Positions 51,743-58,593 of a stretch of DNA of 64,000 bases are shown here, in pieces. Position numbers and translations under genes: made by a program. The notes under the pieces are model-generated. The model made no database searches and was not told the DNA's origin. It saw only the letters and a program-made list of their open reading frames with translations. The stretch spans positions 304,320 through 368,319 of the forward strand of contig NZ_CP025999.1 of assembly GCF_003086695.1 (NCBI RefSeq). The letters are read 5' to 3'. Source of the DNA: Stenotrophomonas sp. SAU14A_NAIMI4_8. Its GTDB lineage: Bacteria; Pseudomonadota; Gammaproteobacteria; Xanthomonadales; Xanthomonadaceae. Positions within the stretch are counted from its first letter, which is position 1; every line of letters begins with the position of its first letter.

Positions 51743-53404
51743 GTGAATCCGATGCGCGTGTTGCTGCTGTCGTCCTGCCTGTTCGTCGGGGGCCTGGCCC
51801 ATGCGGCCAATGATCTTCCCGGTGGCGGCATCGATCCGCAGGCGCTGTCGCGCCACGTGCGGGTGCTGGCCTCGGACGAGTTCGAGGGCCGCGCCCCGGC
51901 CACGGCAGGCGAAGAGCGCACCGTGCAGTACCTGATCGAACAGTTCCGAAGCTATGGCCTGCAGCCCGGTGGCGCCGATGGCAGCTGGGTGCAGCCGGTA
52001 CCGCTGGTGCGTGCGCAGCTGGATGGCGCGGCCAAGGCCAGCCTGGCCCTGAAGGGCGGCACCCGCGCGCTGGTGAACGGCGAGGACGTGACCCTGCAGA
52101 GCCTGCAGCCGCGCAAGCGCGTGCAGATCAAGAACGCACCGCTGGTGTTCGTCGGCTACGGCATCGATGCGCCGGAACGCCACTGGAACGATTACAAGGA
52201 TGTGGATCTGCACGGCAAGATTGCCGTGGTGCTGATCAACGATGCCGACTTCGAGGCCGATGCGCCGGGTGCGTTCGACGGCAAGGCGGTGACCTACTAC
52301 GGCCGCTGGACCTACAAGTTCGAGGAAGCCGCGCGCCGTGGCGCCGAGGGTGTGCTGATCGTGCACGAGACCGCGCCGGCCGCCTACGGCTGGGCCACGG
52401 TGAAGAGTTCGGGCACCTCGCCGCTGTTCGACATCGAACGCAGCAACGCCGAGGCGATGGCCCAGCACACGCCGCTGCGCGGCTGGATGCAGCGCTCGCT
52501 GGCCGAGGCGATCTTCGCCGACGCCGGCCTGGATTTCGACGCCGAGAAGCGCAAGGCCATGCAGGCCGACTTCCGCCCGGTGCTGCTGGACAACGCCCGT
52601 CTCAGCGCGGAATTCGCACTGAAGCGCGAGCAGGTGGTGACCCGCAACGTGGTGGCCAAGCTGCCCGGTGGCGAGCACGGCGATGAAGCCGTGATCTTCT
52701 CGGCGCACTGGGATGCCTTCGGTATCGGCCAGCCCGACGCCAAGGGCGACCGCATCCGCCGTGGTGCAATCGACAACGCCACCGGCGTGGCCACCGTGCT
52801 GGAACTGGGCCGGGTGTTTGCCGCCGGCCCGCAGCCGCAGCGCACGCTGTTCTTCGTGGCCCTGACCGCTGAAGAAAAGGGCCTGCTGGGCGCCAGCTAC
52901 TACGCGGCGCACCCGCTGGCACCGCTGGAAAAGACCGCCGCCGTGCTGAACATCGAAATGTTCAGCCCCGATGGCGCCACCCGCGATATTGCCTCGTGGG
53001 GCAAGGGCCGCGTGTCGCTGGAAGGGGATCTGGAACGCGTCGCCAAGGCCCGCGGCCGCAGCTACAGCCCCGATCCGAACCTGGAAGCCGGCTTCTTCTA
53101 CCGCGCTGACCACTTCGCCTTCGCCCGCCTGGGCGTGCCGGCCATCACCATCGGCCCGGGCCTGGACAAGCTGGAAGGCGGCGTGGAAGCCGGCCGCGCG
53201 CTGCGCGAGAAGTACTTCGCCGACTGCTACCACCAGGCCTGCGATGCCTGGACCCCCAGCTGGGACCCGGCCGGCCATGCCGCCGACACCCTGCTGGTGT
53301 ACGACCTGGGTGCCGAACTGGCCAACAGCCGCCGCTGGCCGACCTGGGAAGAAGCGTCCGAATTCCGCGGTGCCCGCGAGAAGAGTGAAGCCGCCCGCCG
53401 CTGA
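51743..53404 (+). CDS. Exported M28-family zinc peptidase
   Basis: A 553-residue exported aminopeptidase-like protein. The signal peptide runs to about residue 22 (LLLSSCLFVGGLAHA). A protease-associated insert is at about 130-250. The M28 catalytic domain has FSAHWDAFG (His and Asp ligands), GAIDNATGVA (bridging Asp), LTAEEKGLLG (catalytic Glu and ligand), NIEMFSPDG and a His in FYRADHFAF. GTG 51743 or ATG 51752 both fit. Substrate unknown; monocistronic. Confidence 0.88.
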   Translation: MNPMRVLLLSSCLFVGGLAHAANDLPGGGIDPQALSRHVRVLASDEFEGRAPATAGEERTVQYLIEQFRSYGLQPGGADGSWVQPVPLVRAQLDGAAKASLALKGGTRALVNGEDVTLQSLQPRKRVQIKNAPLVFVGYGIDAPERHWNDYKDVDLHGKIAVVLINDADFEADAPGAFDGKAVTYYGRWTYKFEEAARRGAEGVLIVHETAPAAYGWATVKSSGTSPLFDIERSNAEAMAQHTPLRGWMQRSLAEAIFADAGLDFDAEKRKAMQADFRPVLLDNARLSAEFALKREQVVTRNVVAKLPGGEHGDEAVIFSAHWDAFGIGQPDAKGDRIRRGAIDNATGVATVLELGRVFAAGPQPQRTLFFVALTAEEKGLLGASYYAAHPLAPLEKTAAVLNIEMFSPDGATRDIASWGKGRVSLEGDLERVAKARGRSYSPDPNLEAGFFYRADHFAFARLGVPAITIGPGLDKLEGGVEAGRALREKYFADCYHQACDAWTPSWDPAGHAADTLLVYDLGAELANSRRWPTWEEASEFRGAREKSEAARR

Positions 53405-53447
53405 TGGCGGGGGGATATCGGCTGTGGCGGCGTGGAGATGACCGCGC

Positions 53448-53513
53448 CGCCATGACGGCGGCGAATTGGCATCGGCGCCATGACGTCGGTGAAATGGCAA
53501 CGGCGCCATGACG
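53448..53513. repeat. 28-base imperfect tandem repeat, about 2.4 copies
   Basis: CGCCATGACG recurs at 53448, 53476 and 53504 with exact 28-base period; the intervening bases differ at a few positions. It lies between the M28 peptidase gene and a SMAG repeat. Confidence 0.75.
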
Positions 53514-53519
53514 CCTGCG

Positions 53520-53542
53520 GTAGAGTCGACTGTTAGTCGACT
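53520..53542. repeat. SMAG repeat, left half of a pair split by an IS
   Basis: GTAGAGTCGACTGTTAGTCG followed by ACT. Its inverted partner (pieces at 53583-53593 and 54617-54634) was interrupted by the IS481-family element. Confidence 0.88.
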
Positions 53543-53587
53543 TCGCGCGAAGCGCGGGTTTCCATGCGTCGGACGGGAAGGCAGTCG

Positions 53588-53593
53588 ACTAAC
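53588..53593. repeat. Target-site duplication, left copy (ACTAAC)
   Basis: ACTAAC immediately precedes the left end of the insertion sequence; an identical copy follows the right end at 54617-54622. Confidence 0.8.
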
Positions 53594-54616
53594 TGTGATC
53601 TCTCTGTACGTTGTTCATCCGGGACATCTCTGGAAAATGGTGGTTACCACACCTCTCCAGATCCCAAAGAGCCCGGATGAACAACCATAAAAATGCCCGT
53701 TTAACGCCGTTTAGTCGAGAACTTCTTGTCCGTCGCATCCTCCACGAGGGCCTGCGGCCGGAGGAGGCAGCACAAGCGTGTGGCGTAAGTGTGCGTACGG
53801 CCTACAAGTGGCTGGCCCGATTCCGGGAGTTCGGGGCGTCGGGGCTGGAAAACCGCAGCTCTCGCCCGCACCAGACGCCGCATGCCACGCCTGCGTCGGT
53901 CGTCGAGCAGATCAAGGAGCGCCGCCGTAAACGGCACACCTACCTGACCATTTCCAAGGCCTTGGGGATCGGCCACAGCACCATTTCCCGGTTGATGCGT
54001 GTTCACGGCCTCAACCGGCTGTGCCGGCTGGATCCGCCCAAAGCGGTCATCCGATACGAATACGATCAGCCCGGAGGACTGCTGCACCTGGATATCAAGA
54101 AACTGGGCAACTTCCAGAGGCCTGGGCACAGAACCGATGCCAAACGCCGGGGAAACGCTGCCGGCGGCGGCTGGGGGTACGTCCACGTGGCCATCGACGA
54201 TCATTCCCGGCTCGCCTACAGCAGCGTTCACCCCAACGAACAGGGAGAAACGGCCTGCCAAGCGCTGCTGAGCGCTCTGGAGTACTACGCCAGCTTGGGA
54301 ATCACCTTCAAGCGGATCCTGACCGACAACGGCGCCTGCTATCGCTCCACCGCCTTTGCCAAGCTGCTCAAATCCCTTGGAATCAAGCACATCCGGACCA
54401 AGCCCTACACACCGCGCACCAACGGCAAGGCGGAGCGCTTCATCCAGACCAGCTTGCGCGAGTGGGCCTACGCTTGCGAGTACGCCTCTTCGGACCAACG
54501 CAATTCCGTGCTGACCCAATGGCTGCACCACTACAACTGGCACCGTCCCCATATGGGGATCGGCGGCCAGCCACCTATCTCCAGAGTGCCGCTGAATAAC
54601 GTAGTGGGTTTACACA
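53594..54616 (+). mobile_element. IS481-family insertion sequence, 1023 bases, apparently intact
   Basis: The left end begins TGTGATCTCTCTGTACGTTG; the reverse complement of the right end begins TGTGTAAACCCACTACGTTA, sharing TGTG and TACGTT as imperfect terminal inverted repeats. A 6-base duplication, ACTAAC, flanks it. Joining the flanks restores a SMAG repeat that matches the inverted partner of the one at 53520-53542. It carries one transposase gene. Confidence 0.88.
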
Positions 54617-54621
54617 ACTAA
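53677..54621 (+). CDS. IS481-family transposase
   Basis: A 314-residue DDE transposase. The N-terminal helix-turn-helix (about 20-60: LRPEEAAQACGVSVRTAYKWL) is followed by a second one (LGIGHSTISRLMR), and an RNase-H-like core has Asp in HLDIKKLG, Asp in LTDNGACY and Glu in NGKAERFIQ. It ends with WHRPHMGIGGQPPISR, typical of IS481. ATG 53677 is preferred to an upstream in-frame start at 53611. The last codon and TAA stop fall in the target duplication, outside the element. Confidence 0.93.
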   Translation: MNNHKNARLTPFSRELLVRRILHEGLRPEEAAQACGVSVRTAYKWLARFREFGASGLENRSSRPHQTPHATPASVVEQIKERRRKRHTYLTISKALGIGHSTISRLMRVHGLNRLCRLDPPKAVIRYEYDQPGGLLHLDIKKLGNFQRPGHRTDAKRRGNAAGGGWGYVHVAIDDHSRLAYSSVHPNEQGETACQALLSALEYYASLGITFKRILTDNGACYRSTAFAKLLKSLGIKHIRTKPYTPRTNGKAERFIQTSLREWAYACEYASSDQRNSVLTQWLHHYNWHRPHMGIGGQPPISRVPLNNVVGLHN

Positions 54622-54634
54622 CAGTCGACTCTAC
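54617..54634. repeat. Right target duplication and right part of the split SMAG repeat
   Basis: ACTAAC (54617-54622) repeats the left flank, and AGTCGACTCTAC completes the interrupted SMAG palindrome that began at 53583. Confidence 0.85.
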
Positions 54635-54644
54635 CCAGCCGACT

Positions 54645-54998
54645 CTACCGGCCGCCGCGAAGCAGCCGCCATGCGCCCCAGGCGCTGGCGACCAAAGCGA
54701 CTACATACAGCCCTGCCCGCGGCCCCGACGCCAGCGCACGGCCGGGATTCTCACCGCGATGCAGTTGCAGGTTCATGGGCGTGGCATCACCGCCCAGCAC
54801 CGTGGCCAGCGCCACCAGCAGGGCAAGGCAGAACAGCAGCAGGGCGATGCCAAAACCGATACGCGGCCATTGGGCCTGCGCGGGTGGGCGTCGCAGCAGC
54901 CAGGCCAGCATCGTGGCCAGGGCCGTGCCCAGGGCCACCCACATCAGTGGGGTGGCCGGGTAAACCGCAGCCACCGGCATTGCACCGGTGGCTGCCAT
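54645..54998 (-). CDS. Small membrane protein, unknown
   Basis: About 117 residues with three hydrophobic segments: PLMWVALGTALATMLAWLL, then IGFGIALLLFCLALLVALATV, and AGLYVVALVASAWGAWRLL at the C-terminus. It follows the KgtP-like transporter gene on the same strand by 13 bases, so they may be cotranscribed. The start is uncertain: ATG 54998 or ATG 54980; neither has a clear ribosome binding site. No family recognised. Confidence 0.6.
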   Translation of the reverse strand: MAATGAMPVAAVYPATPLMWVALGTALATMLAWLLRRPPAQAQWPRIGFGIALLLFCLALLVALATVLGGDATPMNLQLHRGENPGRALASGPRAGLYVVALVASAWGAWRLLRGGR

Positions 54999-55011
54999 CA
55001 GGACCGCAGCG

Positions 55012-56346
55012 TTACTTGCGGGTGCCGTCGAGCCAGTTCGGGCCCTTGTTGGTGAGGAAGAACACATAGACCACCAACGATACCGCGATCGTGGCGGTCA
55101 CGTAGATGGCGAACCAGTCCACGTGGCCGGTCTTCAGCGCGCCCTGGTACAGCAGCGGCGCGGTGCCACCGAACAGCGAGTTGGCCAGCGCGTAGCCCAG
55201 GCCCACGCCCAGCGCACGGATGTGGGCGGGGAACAGTTCGGCCTTCACCACGGCATTGATGGAGGTGTAGCCAGTGAGGATGACGAAGCCCAGCGCCAGG
55301 GTCAGGAAGGCGAGGGTGGCATCGTGCTGGTGCGGCAGCTGGGTGATCAGGTACCAGCTGTACAGCACACCGCCCACGCCGAAGAACACCAGCAGGCTCT
55401 TGCGGCCGATGATGTCCGACAGCCAGCCGCCCACCGGCTGCAGCACCATCAGGAACGTCAGCACGCCCAGGTTGACCAGGGTGGCGGTCATCGGGTCGTC
55501 GGCGGCGAACGCGCTCTGGATCATCTTCGGGCCGTTCACCGAGTAGGTGTAGAAGGCAATGGTGCCGCCGGCGGTGATCAGGAAGCACAGCAGCAGCGGG
55601 CGCCACTGGTGCACGAACAGTTCGTACATCGAACCGGACTTCTTCGCCTTGCCTTCGCGCGCGGCTTCGATCGACGATTCTTCCATCGTCTCGTCCATGC
55701 CACGGCGCAGCCAGAACACCACCACGGCAGCGATACCGCCGATGCCGAAGGCGATGCGCCAGCCGAACTCGGAGATTTCCGGCTTGCCCCAGACGCTCAG
55801 CATCAGGAACAGGGTGAGCTGGGCCAGCACATGGCCACCGACCAGGGTGACGTAGTGGAACGAGGACAGGAAGCCGCGGCGGCCGGGAATGGCGGCCTCG
55901 GACATGTAGGTGGCGCTGGCGCCGTACTCACCACCCGTGGCGAAGCCCTGCAGCAGGCGCGCGAACAGCAGGATGATCGCCGCCCAGATGCCGATGCTGG
56001 CCGCGGTGGGGGTAATGGCGATCAGGAACGAGCAGACGGCCATCAGGGTGACCGACACGGTCAGCGCCAGGCGGCGGCCATGGCGGTCGGCGAAGCGGCC
56101 GAAGAACCAGGCACCGATGGGGCGCATCAGGAACGTGGCGGCGAAGATCGCCCACACGTACATCGTGGAGTTCTTGTCTTCGGGCGAGAAGAACTGTGAT
56201 TCGAAGTACACGGCGAACACCGAGTACACGTAGACGTCATACCACTCCACCAGATTGCCGGCGGAGCCTTTGAGGGTATTGGAGATCGACCGGCGCAGCG
56301 CGGCGCCGTCGGTGCTGGGGACAGCGGAATGGGACGTGGTGCTCAT
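55012..56346 (-). CDS. kgtP: MFS transporter of the MHS group, alpha-ketoglutarate permease-like
   Basis: A 444-residue proton-coupled symporter with 12 membrane segments. It has the metabolite:H+ symporter signature GNLVEWYDVYVYSVFAVYF, the loop motif GRFADRHGRRLAL, and GFATGGEYGASATYMSEAA, which closely follow E. coli KgtP. The 2-oxoglutarate assignment rests on this resemblance and other dicarboxylates are possible. Start ATG 56344-56346. It is divergent from the EamA exporter gene across 245 bases. Confidence 0.84.
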   Translation of the reverse strand: MSTTSHSAVPSTDGAALRRSISNTLKGSAGNLVEWYDVYVYSVFAVYFESQFFSPEDKNSTMYVWAIFAATFLMRPIGAWFFGRFADRHGRRLALTVSVTLMAVCSFLIAITPTAASIGIWAAIILLFARLLQGFATGGEYGASATYMSEAAIPGRRGFLSSFHYVTLVGGHVLAQLTLFLMLSVWGKPEISEFGWRIAFGIGGIAAVVVFWLRRGMDETMEESSIEAAREGKAKKSGSMYELFVHQWRPLLLCFLITAGGTIAFYTYSVNGPKMIQSAFAADDPMTATLVNLGVLTFLMVLQPVGGWLSDIIGRKSLLVFFGVGGVLYSWYLITQLPHQHDATLAFLTLALGFVILTGYTSINAVVKAELFPAHIRALGVGLGYALANSLFGGTAPLLYQGALKTGHVDWFAIYVTATIAVSLVVYVFFLTNKGPNWLDGTRK

Positions 56347-56591
56347 CCGGTTGGGGATCCTCGATGCGGCGCTTCCGTGCGGGAAAGATCGGTGCCAGCC
56401 GCGCGCGGGGCGCTGGCGGTCAGCCTCCTGGGTACTGCATCCCATGTCAACGCCAGGTGCCGGAACAGGCGGGGCAGGGCATGGGACCGCACAGGATGAC
56501 AGCGGCGGGGGGGAGGGACCATAGCTAGATCGTCGTACGCGATGCAGCCGAACCCTCTAGAATCCGGCTTCCCCCGGCTTTCTGGTGCGTC

Positions 56592-57497
56592 ATGTCGGCT
56601 CCCCCTGTTTCTTCTGCGGCTGCCCCCCGGGGCGGCCTTGTTGCGTTGGCGTTGCTGCTGGTCTACGTGGTCTGGGGGTCCACCTACCTGGGCATCGCCA
56701 AGGCCCTGCACGGCGGCGCGCTGCCGCTCACCATGGTCTCTGGCAGCCGCTTCATCATTGCCGGCGGGCTGATGTACCTGGCCCTGCGGGTGTTCTGGAA
56801 GCTGCCCCGGCCGACCCTGCGGCAGTGGCGCAACCTGGTCATCATGGGCGTGACCATGCTGGTGCTGGGCAACGGCATGGTGGTGCTGGCCGAACGCGAG
56901 GTGTCGTCGGGCCTGGCCGCCACGGCGGTGGCCTCGGTGCCGCTGTGGATGGCGCTGTTTTCCGCACTGCGTGGCCAGCACGCCAGCCGCGGCGAGTGGC
57001 TGGGCATCGCGGTGGGCTTCGTCGGCGTGGTGTGGCTGAACGCGGGCAGCAGCCTGACCGCTTCGCCTACGGGGCTGGTGCTGCTGTTGATTGCCCCGAT
57101 CGGCTGGGCGTTCGGTTCGGTCTGGGCGCGCGGGCTGGATCTGCCCGGCCCGTTCATGACCGCCGCCGGGCAGATGCTGTGCGGTGGCGTGCTGCTGGTG
57201 CTGATCGGCCTGGCCGTGGGCGAACGCCCGACCACCCTGCCCGATACCGGTGGCCTGCTGGCGATGGCCTACCTGTGCGTGTTCGGCTCCATCGTGGCCT
57301 TCACTGCCTATGTCTGGCTGCTGCACAACGTGCGCCCGGCGCTGGCCGGCAGCTACGCCTACGTGAACCCGGTGATCGCGGTGCTGCTGGGCGCGGCATT
57401 GAATGGCGAGCGCTTCGGCTGGCGCGATTTCCTGGCCATGGCGGTCATCCTGCTGGGCGTGGTGGTGCTGACCATGGCCCGGACCCGAAAGAAATGA
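56592..57497 (+). CDS. yedA: EamA-family exporter (YedA-like)
   Basis: A 301-residue drug/metabolite transporter with ten predicted membrane segments and two EamA repeats (about 15-145 and 155-295). The YedA subgroup start LLLVYVVWGSTYLGIAKAL and the mid segment VFGSIVAFTAYVWLLHNVRP are visible. Substrate unknown. The rarD gene starts 16 bases after its stop, so the two are cotranscribed. Confidence 0.85.
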   Translation: MSAPPVSSAAAPRGGLVALALLLVYVVWGSTYLGIAKALHGGALPLTMVSGSRFIIAGGLMYLALRVFWKLPRPTLRQWRNLVIMGVTMLVLGNGMVVLAEREVSSGLAATAVASVPLWMALFSALRGQHASRGEWLGIAVGFVGVVWLNAGSSLTASPTGLVLLLIAPIGWAFGSVWARGLDLPGPFMTAAGQMLCGGVLLVLIGLAVGERPTTLPDTGGLLAMAYLCVFGSIVAFTAYVWLLHNVRPALAGSYAYVNPVIAVLLGAALNGERFGWRDFLAMAVILLGVVVLTMARTRKK

Positions 57498-57513
57498 GCA
57501 TGAAGAAGTGAGC

Positions 57514-58434
57514 ATGGACGAAAAAGAACAACGCCGCGGCCTGCTGGTCACCGCCTCCACCTTCGTGCTGTGGGGGCTGGTGCCGGTGTACTGGCACCTG
57601 CTCAACGAGGTGCCTTCGTTCCAGATCATCGCCCACCGCATCATCTGGTCCACCGTGCTGGTGGTGGCCTGGCTGCTGCTGAGCGCACGCCTGGGCTGGT
57701 GGCAGAAGATCGCCGCGCAGCCGCGCGCGCTGCCGATCCTGGCCGTATCAAGCCTGACCATCGCCTTCAACTGGGGCCTGTACATCTGGGCGGTTAACGC
57801 TGGCCATGTGATCGAAACCAGCCTGGGCTACTTCATCAATCCGCTGGTGAACGTGCTGCTGGGCGTGCTGGTGCTGAAGGAACGGCTGCGCCGCCTGCAA
57901 TGGGTGGCGGTGGGCATGGCGGCGGTGGGCGTGGCCTGGTTGACCATCGATGCGGGCACGCCGCCATGGATCGCGCTGGGCCTGGCCTGCTCGTTTGGCT
58001 TGTACGGCCTGCTGCGCAAGCTGGTGTCGGTCGATCCGGTGGCCGGCCTGGGCGTGGAAAGCCTGTACCTGTTCCTGCCGGCGCTGGGTTTTGCGATCTG
58101 GGCCGAGAACGGCCACGGCGGCGCGTTCTTCCACGGCTGGGGCTGGCGCAACGATCTTCTGCTGGTGTTTGGTGGCGTGGTGACAGCCGTGCCGCTGATC
58201 GGCTTCGCCTACGGGGTGAAGCGCATTCCGCTGTCGCTGGTCGGCATCCTGCAGTACATCGCGCCCAGCCTGCAGTTGCTGCTGGGCGTGTTCTTCTTCC
58301 ATGAAGCGTTCGATACCGGCAAGGCGATCGGCTTTGCGGTGATCTGGGCCGGACTGGTGCTGTTCGTGGCCGAGAACGTGCGGGCGATGCGCGCAGCGCG
58401 GGGTCAGATCCCTTCGCAGCGCGAAGGGCTCTGA
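57514..58434 (+). CDS. rarD: EamA-family transporter RarD
   Basis: A 306-residue, ten-segment membrane protein of the RarD group. Typical motifs are FVLWGLVPVYWHLLNEVPS, then AHRIIWS, NWGLYIWAVNAGHVIETSLG (in part) and LGYFINPLVNVLLG. ATG 57514 is preferred to GTG 57508. The last codons (RGQIPSQREGL and stop) lie inside a GGGGTC-type hairpin repeat, so the native C-terminus has been replaced or extended by repeat sequence. Confidence 0.88.
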   Translation: MDEKEQRRGLLVTASTFVLWGLVPVYWHLLNEVPSFQIIAHRIIWSTVLVVAWLLLSARLGWWQKIAAQPRALPILAVSSLTIAFNWGLYIWAVNAGHVIETSLGYFINPLVNVLLGVLVLKERLRRLQWVAVGMAAVGVAWLTIDAGTPPWIALGLACSFGLYGLLRKLVSVDPVAGLGVESLYLFLPALGFAIWAENGHGGAFFHGWGWRNDLLLVFGGVVTAVPLIGFAYGVKRIPLSLVGILQYIAPSLQLLLGVFFFHEAFDTGKAIGFAVIWAGLVLFVAENVRAMRAARGQIPSQREGL

Positions 58435-58495
58435 CCCCGGGACCTGCGAAGACGATGGGGTCAGAGCCCTTCGCCATGCGAAGGGATCCGACCCC
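58400..58495. repeat. Inverted pair of GGGGTC-type hairpin repeats
   Basis: Copies at 58400-58438 (inner stem CCTTCGC/GCGAAGG) and 58457-58495 (same stem, opposite orientation of the outer ends). The first overlaps the 3' end of rarD and supplies its TGA stop. Confidence 0.85.
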
Positions 58496-58504
58496 AGGAC
58501 CGCG

Positions 58505-58538
58505 GAAAAAAGAACGGCGCCCCGAGGGGCGCCGTTCT
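58505..58538 (-). terminator. Rho-independent terminator of the TonB receptor gene
   Basis: AGAACGGCGCCCC (58511-58523) pairs with GGGGCGCCGTTCT (58526-58538). On the minus strand the stem is followed by six T (bases 58505-58510), 56 bases past the receptor stop. Confidence 0.93.
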
Positions 58539-58593
58539 GCTTCCATCTCCGGCCAGGAGAGAGTTGGCCGGAACGGGAACGCGGGTGCAGTGC

